A stretch of DNA of 64,000 nt from Streptomyces aidingensis (GTDB lineage: Bacteria > Actinomycetota > Actinomycetes > Streptomycetales > Streptomycetaceae): assembly GCF_900112355.1 (NCBI RefSeq), contig NZ_FOLM01000004.1, positions 186,001 through 250,000 on the forward strand, written 5' to 3'. Position 1 is the first letter of the stretch. Every line of letters begins with the position of its first letter. The position numbers were made by a program, and so were the translations under genes. Under the pieces are notes generated by a model that had not been told where the DNA came from, made no database searches, and worked only from the letters and a program-made list of their open reading frames with translations. This document shows, in pieces, positions 19,766 through 29,113 of this stretch.

Positions 19766-21207
19766 CGGGCGGCGGCGGCCTGTTGCAGGTGCTGATCGAA
19801 TCCGGACCGTCCGAAGAGCAGCAGCCGCACGTCCGAGACCTGGGCGCCGCGGGACGACAGCAGGTCGCGGACGCGGTCGAGGCGGTCCAGATCGGCCGTG
19901 GTCCGCACCCGGTCGGAGGCCTTTGCCTCGCCCAGGACCCGGAGCACGGGGGACCGGCTCTGCCTGCGTTCTCCTTCGTCCAGAGCGACTACGTCGATTT
20001 CGTGCTGCGAGCGCCCCGCGGGGTCGTTCACCACCGTGCTGCCCACCTCGCCGATGGCGCCGCCGAGTGTGTCCGCCGCCGCATAGCGGGCGGTCCATTC
20101 CCGTGCGAGCTGCTCGAAGGCCGGCCCGAGGATCTGGGCACTCACGGTGTGCTCGGCCGCCCTCCAGGCGGGCTGTGGCCTGCGCTCCTCGAACGCGGCG
20201 AGCCGCGGCACGGTCACCAGTTGATGCAGACGCACCACGGGATCGGCGATGCGGAGCACCGGGCGGCGCTGGAGCAGGAGATCGTCTTCCTTGATCAGGA
20301 AACCTGAGGTGGTCAGAACGTCGAGCGGATGGTGCAGGCTCCGCTGGCCGCGCCCGATGGCCGCCGCGACCTTGGCGGGGGACGTCGCCCCGGCCGCCAC
20401 GGCGCCCAGGATCGACAGGTAGAGCGCCCGGTCCTGGATGCGCGGATCTTCGCGCAGCAGGAAACCGGCTTCCTGGAAGAGAGCATGACTGGGGTTGAAG
20501 ACGGTGGCGAGGAGAAGCTCTTCCAGCTGGGCCGGGTCCTGAGGTGAGGCCGTGCCGAGAAGATCGCGATAGCCGGGGGTGCCTCCGAAGAACGCGTACA
20601 TGGCGAGAGCGGTCGCGGGGTCACGGATGCCGTAGTAGGCCGAGGTGGTGCGGTAGTCGAAGGGCCTCAGCATCAGGTCGAGTTCGGCCCGCCCCCGCAG
20701 CGCCTTGGCTCCGGAGAGCAGTTCCGACATGACGGCCAGCGCGGAGCCGCACAGGATGACACGTGCTCCTGGCCGCTGCGGTTCGTCCCGGCTCTCGTCG
20801 ACGAGCGCTTGCAGCGCCGAGGGGATCTGGGCGCCCAGGGGGTGGGTGAGCAGGTAGGGAAGCTCGTCCAGTACCACCAGCGAGGGTCGTCCCGCGGCCG
20901 AGGGCACCGGACGCAGCACCGTGCGCAGTGCCTCGTCCCAGTCGCGGAAGCGGAGCTGCCCCGGGGCCAGGCCACGGCCTTCGGCCACCGTGTCGGCGAA
21001 GCGCTGCAGGGCGGGCAGCGGCTCCTCCTCCTGTGCCATGTGGTACTGGCCTCCATACGCACGGCACAGCCGCCGCAGCAGGAAACTCTTCCCGGTGCGG
21101 CGGCGGCCGTACAGGATGCCGACGCGCACTCCTGGGGCCGGGGAGGAGACGAAGTTCTCCAGATCGGCCCATTCGGTCTCGCGGTCGAAGAGGTCATCGG
21201 GGCGCAT
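19717..21207 (-). CDS. AAA-type ATPase with C-terminal DUF234-like nuclease-fold domain
   Basis: A protein of about 496 aa of the archaeal/bacterial ATPase family (STAND-like P-loop). Walker A is GRRRTGKS (about residue 30) and Walker B is LVVLDELPY (about 110). A winged-helix region follows (AAIGRGQRSLHHPLDVLTTSGFLIKED). The C-terminal part contains DVVALDE and VLGEAKAS, the D...ExK layout of restriction-endonuclease-like DUF234 domains. Its role is unknown; homologues are often linked to mobile or defence functions. ATG 21207 is preferred; an in-frame TTG at 21228 is possible. No clear ribosome binding site is visible, so the mRNA may be nearly leaderless. Confidence 0.8.
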   Translation of the reverse strand: MRPDDLFDRETEWADLENFVSSPAPGVRVGILYGRRRTGKSFLLRRLCRAYGGQYHMAQEEEPLPALQRFADTVAEGRGLAPGQLRFRDWDEALRTVLRPVPSAAGRPSLVVLDELPYLLTHPLGAQIPSALQALVDESRDEPQRPGARVILCGSALAVMSELLSGAKALRGRAELDLMLRPFDYRTTSAYYGIRDPATALAMYAFFGGTPGYRDLLGTASPQDPAQLEELLLATVFNPSHALFQEAGFLLREDPRIQDRALYLSILGAVAAGATSPAKVAAAIGRGQRSLHHPLDVLTTSGFLIKEDDLLLQRRPVLRIADPVVRLHQLVTVPRLAAFEERRPQPAWRAAEHTVSAQILGPAFEQLAREWTARYAAADTLGGAIGEVGSTVVNDPAGRSQHEIDVVALDEGERRQSRSPVLRVLGEAKASDRVRTTADLDRLDRVRDLLSSRGAQVSDVRLLLFGRSGFDQHLQQAAAARHDVELVDLERLWHGR

Positions 21208-21241
21208 CGAACCAAGACACCACGGCAAGATTACTGAGTCA

Positions 21242-21254
21242 AGTTAGACTAACT
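21242..21254. promoter_or_regulatory. Short palindrome in the divergent region upstream of the ATPase and SWIM operon
   Basis: The sequence agttag-a-ctaact is a perfect 6-bp inverted repeat in an AT-richer stretch 35 bp upstream of the ATPase ATG. It could be an operator for the ATPase gene. Confidence 0.4.
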
Positions 21255-21469
21255 CCAATGAGTTCAAGCGCCTGTGTCATCGATGCTGACTCTCGGTAAC
21301 ACCTGCGGAGATCGGTGTACGGGCGGTTCCCGGGGCCTTGATCGGCCGGCGTTGTCAGTGGGGGTCGGTAAGTTCGATCGTGTCCGCGCCGCTCTGGTGC
21401 GGGAAATCCCCCTTGCCGCAAAGGAGTTGGTGCGCGTTGTTGGAGTGGGAGAGGTCGAGTACGGCGCGG

Positions 21470-21943
21470 GTGACGCCGCCCGCCCGGCCGCGCAAGCTCG
21501 CCAAGGTGCCGTTTGTGGAACTGGCCGACGGGCGGCTGCAGGGCGTGGTGTCCAGCGGCTCGGACATCGGTCGGGTCTATGTCTCGTCGGTCGAGGCCGG
21601 CAGTTACGCCTTCGCGTGCAGCACCAACAACAACCGGCCCTGCGGGGGCGCCCGGGGCTCGTACTGCAACCACATCCGGGCGCTGGTCGACGAGGCGGTG
21701 CTCCAGTACGGCGGCGAGCGGGTCGCCCGCTATCTGCGGGTGGAGACGGCGGGGGACGACGAGCCCAGTTCGGTCGCCCTGTTCAGCACCATGGTCACCG
21801 CGCGCCCGTCGCAGCAGGACGCCACCGCCGCGGCTACGGTGTTCAGCCGGTTCCTGCGGCATCTGGCCTACCTGGAGCTGCGGCCCGGCACCGCGCCGCT
21901 GCCGGAGATGCAGTGGTTCCCGCCGACCCGGGCGGTGGCGTGA
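21470..21943 (+). CDS. SWIM zinc-finger protein
   Basis: A protein of about 157 aa with a SWIM-type cysteine/histidine cluster (FACSTNNNRPC, then YCNHI, giving C...C...CxH) that should bind zinc and nucleic acid or protein partners. It is the first gene of a five-gene operon with VWA, MoxR and DUF5682-like proteins. The start is uncertain: I use GTG 21470, which gives an N-terminus of the type seen in the family. TTG 21437 with AAGGAG 10 nt upstream is a good alternative. The stop overlaps the next start (TGATG). Confidence 0.8.
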   Translation: MTPPARPRKLAKVPFVELADGRLQGVVSSGSDIGRVYVSSVEAGSYAFACSTNNNRPCGGARGSYCNHIRALVDEAVLQYGGERVARYLRVETAGDDEPSSVALFSTMVTARPSQQDATAAATVFSRFLRHLAYLELRPGTAPLPEMQWFPPTRAVA

Positions 21944-23367
21944 TGCGGGCCGATCTGCTCACCGGGAGCATCGACGGGCTGGACGAGGCCCTTGCGGCCG
22001 TGGACGCCTTCGACCGGGTGCTGGTCTCCGGTCTGCTGCGTCCGGGGCCCGACCAGGCCGGCGGCCTGGCGGCGCTGGCCGATGCCGTGGCGGGCACGCC
22101 GCTGGCCGCCCGGGTCGCCGAGGCGGCCGGGAAGGCCGCGGCCGGAGCGGCGGGCGAGGACCATTTCGCCGCCCTCGCCGCCGCCCGCACCGCACTGCTC
22201 GGCTCGGTGCACGATGCGCTGATGGCGCGGGTGGCGGAGGCGACGGGCAGGCCCCGCGGCGAGGCGGCCGGGGCGGCGCCGGCCCCCGGCGCGGAACAGA
22301 AGGCGAATCTGCTCGCCGCCGCCCGTTCCTGGCTGTCGGAGCTGGCGCGCTGCGGATGGCGCGGCATCGATCACGAGGTGGTCGCCGGGGCGGCGCCGGT
22401 GGTCTCCGCGATGCTGCCGGAGCCGGCGCTGCGCCGGCCGGCGACGCTGCTCGACGGCTTCGCCGCCGAACTCGCCGCCTGCTGCCCGGGCGCCGCCCTG
22501 GAGCGGGTCCCGGAGCGCCGCTGGGCCGATCTGTGGTCGCGCGCCATGCTGCTGACGCTGCCCGGCGCGGCCGGCGGCGCAGCCGCGCACACCGGTACCG
22601 CCACCGGCCGGCTGCTCCCGCTGGGCATCGATCTCCAGGAGCACCCGACGGCCGTGCAGGCGCAGGTGCACGCGGTGTTCGAGCCCGCGGACGGCTCCGG
22701 CTCCCGTCTGGTGCGGGCGTCGGTGTCGGTGCCGAAGCCCGACACGATCCTCGGGGCCGGTCTGTGGCAGTTGCTGCGCCCGCACATGTCGCTGCTGGCG
22801 GCCGTCGGCGAGGGCCGCTCGATGGAACTGGAGGCGATGCCGGTCACCGCCGAGGGGGATCTGCTCTGGAGCGACGAGCACGCCAGGCCGGGCGAGCCGG
22901 CCGACGCCTTCGCCACCGCCCGCGTCGCGCTGCCCGGCGCCGCCGATCCGGTGACCGCGCCACTGGACCGCCATCCCGCGCGCATCGCGGTGCCCGTCTT
23001 CCTGGAGGGCTACACCGCACAGCGCGCGGGCGGTGACGGTGACGCAGCAGGGGACGGTGCGGTGGTGTTCACCGTGGCCGGGCAGCCCCTGGTGGCGGAC
23101 ATCGACCGGATACCGGAGGCCGGGCCCCTCACCCCGGAGGCCGTCGCCGCGTCCGGGGCGTGTATCGGGCTGCTCCGCTGGGACGCCGGGGTGTTCGGTG
23201 TGCAGCCGCTGGCCGTGGAGACGACCGTGCGCAAGAAGAAGGTCACCCTGCACGCCGGGGCATGGGCCGGGGGCACCACCGACAAGGCAGGGGTCAAGGC
23301 CGAGAAGGCCGCCGCCGCTGCCGTGACCGTGCTGCGCGAGCGGGCCGGAAGGCTGCTGCGGAAATGA
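21943..23367 (+). CDS. Unknown 474-aa protein of the SWIM/MoxR/VWA operon
   Basis: I do not recognise the family with certainty; position and size fit the DUF5691-like member found in SWIM/MoxR/VWA clusters. The N-terminal 250 residues are Ala-rich and helical; the C-terminal part is mixed alpha/beta with a basic KKKVTLHAG stretch and a Lys/Ala-rich final helix. No signal peptide or membrane segment is seen. Translation is coupled at both ends (TGATG at the start, ATGA at the stop), so it is probably made in fixed ratio with its neighbours. Confidence 0.75.
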   Translation: MRADLLTGSIDGLDEALAAVDAFDRVLVSGLLRPGPDQAGGLAALADAVAGTPLAARVAEAAGKAAAGAAGEDHFAALAAARTALLGSVHDALMARVAEATGRPRGEAAGAAPAPGAEQKANLLAAARSWLSELARCGWRGIDHEVVAGAAPVVSAMLPEPALRRPATLLDGFAAELAACCPGAALERVPERRWADLWSRAMLLTLPGAAGGAAAHTGTATGRLLPLGIDLQEHPTAVQAQVHAVFEPADGSGSRLVRASVSVPKPDTILGAGLWQLLRPHMSLLAAVGEGRSMELEAMPVTAEGDLLWSDEHARPGEPADAFATARVALPGAADPVTAPLDRHPARIAVPVFLEGYTAQRAGGDGDAAGDGAVVFTVAGQPLVADIDRIPEAGPLTPEAVAASGACIGLLRWDAGVFGVQPLAVETTVRKKKVTLHAGAWAGGTTDKAGVKAEKAAAAAVTVLRERAGRLLRK

Positions 23368-24815
23368 CGGACGGCACGGAAGCAACGGAAGCAACGGAAG
23401 CAGCGGGAACGGCGGACGCGCACGACAACCGCCGACAGGTCCTGTACTGGCGGCTGCTGGCCCGCCTGTTCGACCATGACGAGCAGGCCACCCTGGAAGC
23501 GTCCAGCCTGGCCGTGGTGGAGGACATCGGCCTGCCGGCCGGGCTGCTGGATCCGGGGACCTCCGTCGACTCGATCGTGCAGCGCCACCCGGAGCTGGCC
23601 GCCGAGTTCGACGGGCTGATGGCCCCGGAGCCGGGGCCCGACGGGGCCCGTGACCGGGCGGCCGAGGTGCGGCGCGCCGCGCTGGCCTCCAAGGTCCTGC
23701 TCAATGTCTTCGCCGCCGGCTCGGGCGCGGTCACCGCCGGGCAGCTGGCCCGCTGGCAGTCGGACGCGGCCTGGCTGGAGCGGGCACTGGGCTGCCGGCC
23801 CGGCGAGCTGCGCTCCGGACGGCCCGGCCGGGGCCGGGGTGCCGCGGCGGACGGCGCCGGCGGGGGAGCCGGGCCGGACGGCAGCGGCGGCCGGGCCGCC
23901 GTGCCGGAACCCGGCACGCTGATCCCGGAGATCGGCCCGGAGCTCGGCGCCATCGAGGCCGATCTGGTCAGGCGGATGAAGCTGCGCGAGGTGCTGGCCG
24001 ATCCCGCGCTCGCCGCCGGGCTGACCCCGAGCATGTCGCTGATCGAGCAGTTGCTGCGGGACAAGGACAACCTCTCCGGCGTGGCCCTGGCCAACGCCAA
24101 GTCGCTGATCCGCCGCTTTGTCGACGAGGTGGCCGAGGTGCTGCGCACCCAGGTGGAGAAGGCCACGGCCGGTGCCCTGGACCGCTCCGTGCCGCCCAAG
24201 CGGGTGTTCCGCAATCTCGACCTGGACCGCACCATCTGGAAGAACCTCACCAACTGGAGCCCGGAGGAGGAGCGGCTGTATGTCGACCGCCTCTACTACC
24301 GGCACACCGCGCGCAAAACGACGCCGCAGCGGCTGATCGTCGTGGTGGACCAGTCGGGGTCGATGGTGGATTCGATGGTCAACTGCACCATTCTGGCCTC
24401 GATCTTCGCCGGGCTGCCGAAGGTGGATGTGCGGCTGATCGCCTACGACACCCAGGCGCTGGACCTCACACCCTGGGTGCACGACCCGTTCGAGACCCTG
24501 CTGCGCACCAATCTGGGCGGCGGCACCGACGGCACGGCCGCCATGGCGCTGGTCCGCCCCGAGATCGCCGAGCCCCGCAACACCGTCGTGGTGTGGATCT
24601 CGGACTTCTACGAGTGGCGCAGCGAGGAGCTGTTCGAATCCATGGCCGCCGTGCACCGCTCGGGAGCGAAGTTCATCCCGGTCGGCTCGGTGACCAGCTC
24701 CGGCCGCGGCAGCGTCAACCCGTGGTTCCGGGAGCGCTTCAAGGATCTCGGAACTCCGGTGATCTCCGGCCATATCCGCCGGCTGGTGCACGAACTCAAG
24801 ACCTTCCTGACCTGA
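23364..24815 (+). CDS. VWA-domain protein (MoxR partner)
   Basis: A 483-aa protein. The C-terminal ~190 residues form a von Willebrand A domain with the metal-binding MIDAS motif DQSGS (about residue 329, VVVDQSGSM), a downstream GGGTDG Thr site and the Asp in WISDFYEW. The N-terminal part is helical with a Gly-rich linker (about nt 23820-23900). VWA proteins of this type pair with MoxR AAA+ ATPases, as in RavA-ViaA, to remodel or insert metal into partner proteins. The ATG overlaps the preceding stop (ATGA); the MoxR gene follows after 26 bp. A Thr-Glu-Ala repeat is present at the N-terminus. Confidence 0.9.
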   Translation: MTDGTEATEATEAAGTADAHDNRRQVLYWRLLARLFDHDEQATLEASSLAVVEDIGLPAGLLDPGTSVDSIVQRHPELAAEFDGLMAPEPGPDGARDRAAEVRRAALASKVLLNVFAAGSGAVTAGQLARWQSDAAWLERALGCRPGELRSGRPGRGRGAAADGAGGGAGPDGSGGRAAVPEPGTLIPEIGPELGAIEADLVRRMKLREVLADPALAAGLTPSMSLIEQLLRDKDNLSGVALANAKSLIRRFVDEVAEVLRTQVEKATAGALDRSVPPKRVFRNLDLDRTIWKNLTNWSPEEERLYVDRLYYRHTARKTTPQRLIVVVDQSGSMVDSMVNCTILASIFAGLPKVDVRLIAYDTQALDLTPWVHDPFETLLRTNLGGGTDGTAAMALVRPEIAEPRNTVVVWISDFYEWRSEELFESMAAVHRSGAKFIPVGSVTSSGRGSVNPWFRERFKDLGTPVISGHIRRLVHELKTFLT

Positions 24816-24841
24816 ACCGCGAAGACCTGAAAGGCCCCGTG

Positions 24842-25963
24842 ATGTCCGATCTGCTGCGCGCCCCCGCCGAGCTCAAGTACGCCGAGGAGCTGGACTGGCT
24901 GGAGTCCGTCGACGACAGCCCCAAGCCCTTCACCTGGCGGCTGTCCCCGAAGATGATCCGGCTGTTCATCCTGGGCTCCGAGCGGTCCGACGGCCTGGAC
25001 CGGGAGATCCCGCAGAAGTGGTTCGGCGACCGCAGCATCGTCGAACGTGCCATTGTCACCCTGGCCTCCGACCGCGGCCTGCTGCTCATCGGCGACCCCG
25101 GCACCGGCAAGAGCTGGCTGGCCGAGCTGCTGGCCGCCGCGATCTGCCGCAACTCCACCCTGGTGGTGCAGGGCACGGCCGGCACCACCGAGGACCACAT
25201 CAAGTACTCCTGGAACGTGTCGATGGTCATCGCCAAGGGCCAGTCGCGGGAGTCGATGATCCCTTCCCCGGTGATGACCGCCATGGAGACCGGCGCGATC
25301 GGCCGCTTCGAGGAACTCACCCGCGCCACCAGCGACGTCCAGGACGCACTGATCTCGATCCTGTCCGAGAAGTACATCTCGGTTCCCGAGCTGGACAGTG
25401 ACGGCAACGACAACATCGTCTTCGCCAAGCCCGGCTTCTCGGTGATCGCCACCGCCAACAGCCGCGACCGCGGGGTCAACGACCTGTCCTCGGCGCTGAA
25501 GCGCCGCTTCAACTTCGTGCGCATCCCGGTGGTGACCAACAAGAAGAGCGAGGCGGAGATCGTCCGTTTCCGCACCGAGGAGCTGCTGCGCCGCCACCGG
25601 ATCGAGCTGGATGTGCCGCCGACCCTGCTGGATGTGCTGCTGCAGAGCTTCGCCGATCTGCGCGCCTCGGCCGCCGCGGCCGGCAGCGATGACGAGAAGC
25701 TGGAGTCCGCGCTCTCCACCGCGGAGCAGATCGGGGTGCTGGAGGACGCCGTGCTGCACACCAACTTCTTCGGCGAGCGGTCCCTGACCGCCCGTACGCT
25801 GGCCGCCTCGCTCGTCGGTTCGCTGGCCCGGCGCGAGCCCGAGGATCTGGCGATACTCAACAAATACCTGCACGGTGTCATCGAGCCGCGCAGCCGCGAA
25901 GAGGGCGGGGCCTGGCCCGAGTTCCTCGACGGCGGCCGTGACGCCATCGCGACCCTCTCATGA
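24842..25963 (+). CDS. MoxR-family AAA+ ATPase
   Basis: A 373-aa AAA+ ATPase. Walker A is GDPGTGKS (residues 84-91); a sensor-1-like IATANSRDRG and an arginine-finger region SSALKRRFNF follow. It is the presumed motor of the SWIM/VWA/DUF5682 system. It overlaps the next gene by ATGA. No membrane segment is seen, so it should act in the cytoplasm. Confidence 0.92.
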   Translation: MSDLLRAPAELKYAEELDWLESVDDSPKPFTWRLSPKMIRLFILGSERSDGLDREIPQKWFGDRSIVERAIVTLASDRGLLLIGDPGTGKSWLAELLAAAICRNSTLVVQGTAGTTEDHIKYSWNVSMVIAKGQSRESMIPSPVMTAMETGAIGRFEELTRATSDVQDALISILSEKYISVPELDSDGNDNIVFAKPGFSVIATANSRDRGVNDLSSALKRRFNFVRIPVVTNKKSEAEIVRFRTEELLRRHRIELDVPPTLLDVLLQSFADLRASAAAAGSDDEKLESALSTAEQIGVLEDAVLHTNFFGERSLTARTLAASLVGSLARREPEDLAILNKYLHGVIEPRSREEGGAWPEFLDGGRDAIATLS

Positions 25964-28863
25964 GCGGGGCCATGAGCGGGGCCATGAGCGAGATCACGAG
26001 CGCGGGCCGGCCGAGCCCTGGCCGGCCGAGCCGGGGGCAGGGGGCTTTCGAAGTGCTCCGTGCGCAGCTCAGGGAGGCCGCCGCGGCGTTCGCCGACGGG
26101 CCGGACGCCCTGGAGGGCATCCTGCTGGGCATGGTGGACGACGTCGACCGTGCGGTGCGCGAACCGCTGGAGATCTTCCCCGTCTGCCACCACTCGCCGG
26201 CCTCGGCGCTCGCCATGGCCCGGCGCCTGCGCCGGAAGCGGCCGAAGGTGGTGTATCTGGAGCTGTGCGAGGACATGGCGCCGCTGCTGACCGAGCTGCG
26301 CAACTGCCGGCTCCCGGTGGCGGTCCAGGCGTTCGCCACCGAGATCGACGGTTTTCCGGCCGAGTGGTCCCCGCTGTCGGTGGTGGCGCCTGTCACCGAG
26401 GCCTCGGCCGAGTACCAGGCGATCGCCTACGCGCTGGACACCCCCGGCGTGGAGCTGGTCCTGGTGGACCGTTCCTCGGACCATGTCTTCCAGTGGGACG
26501 CCCGCCGGGCGGAGACCACCCGCCCGGACGGTCCGGACGGCCCGGGCGGCTCGGACGGCGGGGAGGAGGCCGGGCTGCACGGCGACGCGGTCGGCGTGGA
26601 GATCGGCGACCTGCGGCCCCGCTTCGCCGAGCTGGAGGAGCATCTGCTGCGCCACGGCCGGGTGCGGCACTGGTCGGAATGGTGGCACCAGTACGTCGAA
26701 CAGCCGCTGGGCGAGAGCGACCACGAGAGCTACCGGCAGGCCATGCTGCTGATCGGCAGCCTCTTCCGGCGTCTCGCACCCGGCGACCCGCACCGGCTGC
26801 GGGTGGACGAGGACCGCGAGCGCCACATGTGGACCAGGATGCGGCAGCACCTCGCCGCGAGCGGCACCGATCCCGCCGACTGCCTCTATGTCTGCGGCGC
26901 CTTCCACGCGGTCAGCCGGGTCGCGGAGTTCGGCGTCGGGGGCGCCGGCGGCTTCGAGCCCGGCCCGCGCACCGCCACCACCTGGCAGTACGGGCTGATT
27001 CCGTCCAGCCATGCGGCGATCGAGGCGCAGTTCGGCCTGGCGCCGGGATCGGTGTCCATCGCCGCCACCGTCTGGGCCAAGAACCTGCGGCGCACCCGGG
27101 TGGAGCCGTACCGGCTGGCGGGCCAGGCGGGCGCGAAGCCCAGGAAGAAGACGGGCGGGCAGGCGAAGAAGCAGGCGGCGGCCCCTCCGCAGGCGTCCCC
27201 CGCCCCCGAGGCGCCCGCCGCCGACCGGCTGAGCGGCTTTCTGCGGCAGCCGCCCGTGCTGGACGGGCTGGACGAGGCCGAACTGCTGGGCTGGTCGGTG
27301 GAGATCGTGCGCGCCGCGCGCCGCAACGGCTATCTCGCCTCCACCGCCGACGCCATCGCCGTGTTCGAAACCTCCATCCTGCTCGCCGGGATGCGGGACC
27401 GGGCCCGGCCCACGCCGTACGACTTCCAGGACGCGGCGGTGACCTGCATCGAGAAGGACGCCGTGCCCGGCCGGCGCGATGTGCGCCGGCTGGTCGAGAT
27501 CATGATGGGCGGCGACCGGATCGGCCAGGTCGGCTACGAGTCGCTGCCGCCCCTGGCCCGGGATGTGTACGACCGGCTCGCCCCGCTGGAGCTGAAGCTC
27601 CAGCAGCGCGGTGTGCGGCGGGCGCTGCTGGACATCGCCGCGCGGCCGGAGCTGGAGCAGTGCTCCGACGTGCTGTGGATGCTGCGGTATCTGCTGCCGC
27701 GGGGTGCGGCGCGGCCGGTCATGGGCGAGCGGAAGCTGGGGGAGCGCCCGATCCAGGAGTCCTGGGATCTTGCCCTGGGCACCCACCAGCGCGCGCTGAT
27801 CGAACTCGGCTACGAGGGCGTCAGCATCGAGCAGGTCCTGGAGCAGCGGCTGCGCCGGGCGGCCTACGATCCGAAGGCCACCGCGGCGGGAGTGCTGGCG
27901 GCCGGCGAGGACGCCACGCTGTATCTGCGCAGCCGCCGCCTCGCCGACGAACTGGGCACTCACGCCCTTCAGGTGCTGTCGGCCGAGCGCAGTGTGGACG
28001 GTGCCCCGGAGGTGCTGCGCCGGATCAGGCGGCTGCTGGCGTATTACCGCACCGCGGAGCCGGCGCTGCCGCCCTGGATCGAGTCCTTCGTCCGGACCGG
28101 GTACGCGCACTACTGCACCCTGCTGCCGACGGCGTTCACCGATGACGATGCCACGGTGCGCCAGGTGGCGGCGATGCTGGGCTTCCTGTTCAGCATGGAG
28201 GGCCTGGCGCTGTCCCTGGGCTGCGACCGCACCCAGCTCGAACTGGCGGTCGCCCAGTCGCATCCGGAGAACCCGTCGAAGACCGCGCTGCTGTGGGCGG
28301 CGCAGACCCAGCTGGGGCACCTGTCCCGGGCGGAACTCAGCGCCCGCTGCGGCGAGCTGCTCGCCAACCCGCTGGTGGTGCCGGCCTATCCGCGCTACCT
28401 GAGCGGCTTCCTGCATGCGCTGGAGCCCGCGCCGGGCCTGACCGGCTTTGTGGTGGAAGCGGTGTCCAACGCGTTCGGGCGCCTGCCGGACGAGGTGCTG
28501 CTGCCCTGGCTGCCGACGCTGATCACCACCCTGCGGTCGGGCGGCGCCGAGCTCGCCCCGCTGCTGATCCGCGAGGCCGGGCGGATTTTCCCCGGCCGGC
28601 TCGCCGAGCTGGACGAGTGGACACCGCCCTGGCGGGCCGGCCCGGCGGCGGGGCCGGAGCCGGCCCCGGTCCGCTCCGGGCGGCCGGGCGGCGGCGGAGC
28701 GGCGCTGCTCGCCGCCCACCCCGCGGCTCTCGACGCGGTGGCGGCCCTGCTGGGCTGCGACGAGCCCTGGCAGACCGCTGCCCCCGCCCGGACCGGGGCC
28801 GCCCTGACCGGCCGGTATCCCGATACCGCGGCGGCACTGGAGGCGCTGCTGGCCGATGTCTGA
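25960..28863 (+). CDS. DUF5682-like large protein
   Basis: A 967-aa protein at the end of the five-gene operon. Near the N-terminus FPVCHHSPASAL (His77-His78) is the signature I associate with DUF5682, possibly related to EreA/ChaN-type folds. A second conserved-looking segment follows (VCGAFHA, about residue 310). A Lys/Pro/Ala linker lies around residue 395-420. The rest is helical repeat-like. If the His pair binds metal, this may be the effector enzyme, with MoxR and VWA as regulators; that is inference. The N-terminus has three short direct repeats (MSGAMSGAMS), so the exact start is ambiguous by a few codons. Confidence 0.8.
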   Translation: MSGAMSGAMSEITSAGRPSPGRPSRGQGAFEVLRAQLREAAAAFADGPDALEGILLGMVDDVDRAVREPLEIFPVCHHSPASALAMARRLRRKRPKVVYLELCEDMAPLLTELRNCRLPVAVQAFATEIDGFPAEWSPLSVVAPVTEASAEYQAIAYALDTPGVELVLVDRSSDHVFQWDARRAETTRPDGPDGPGGSDGGEEAGLHGDAVGVEIGDLRPRFAELEEHLLRHGRVRHWSEWWHQYVEQPLGESDHESYRQAMLLIGSLFRRLAPGDPHRLRVDEDRERHMWTRMRQHLAASGTDPADCLYVCGAFHAVSRVAEFGVGGAGGFEPGPRTATTWQYGLIPSSHAAIEAQFGLAPGSVSIAATVWAKNLRRTRVEPYRLAGQAGAKPRKKTGGQAKKQAAAPPQASPAPEAPAADRLSGFLRQPPVLDGLDEAELLGWSVEIVRAARRNGYLASTADAIAVFETSILLAGMRDRARPTPYDFQDAAVTCIEKDAVPGRRDVRRLVEIMMGGDRIGQVGYESLPPLARDVYDRLAPLELKLQQRGVRRALLDIAARPELEQCSDVLWMLRYLLPRGAARPVMGERKLGERPIQESWDLALGTHQRALIELGYEGVSIEQVLEQRLRRAAYDPKATAAGVLAAGEDATLYLRSRRLADELGTHALQVLSAERSVDGAPEVLRRIRRLLAYYRTAEPALPPWIESFVRTGYAHYCTLLPTAFTDDDATVRQVAAMLGFLFSMEGLALSLGCDRTQLELAVAQSHPENPSKTALLWAAQTQLGHLSRAELSARCGELLANPLVVPAYPRYLSGFLHALEPAPGLTGFVVEAVSNAFGRLPDEVLLPWLPTLITTLRSGGAELAPLLIREAGRIFPGRLAELDEWTPPWRAGPAAGPEPAPVRSGRPGGGGAALLAAHPAALDAVAALLGCDEPWQTAAPARTGAALTGRYPDTAAALEALLADV

Positions 28864-29113
28864 ACGGCTCCGGTGCTCCCCTTCTTCCCGGCGGACCTTC
28901 TTCCCCGGCGGACCGGCGGCCGCTCTTCCGGGAGTGAGAGTGCGATGAGAGTGGTTCCGTCGTTCCGGTGTTTCCGGCCGCCCGCCGCCCGGATACGATC
29001 CGTGGTGGCCGGCCGCGGGGGAGCGACGGGGAGTCACCGGGCCGGCGCAGTGGGGGAGAGGCCCCGGCCCGGTACGGGCCGAGCGGGCGCAGCGAGGGGA
29101 ACGAGGGGACATC

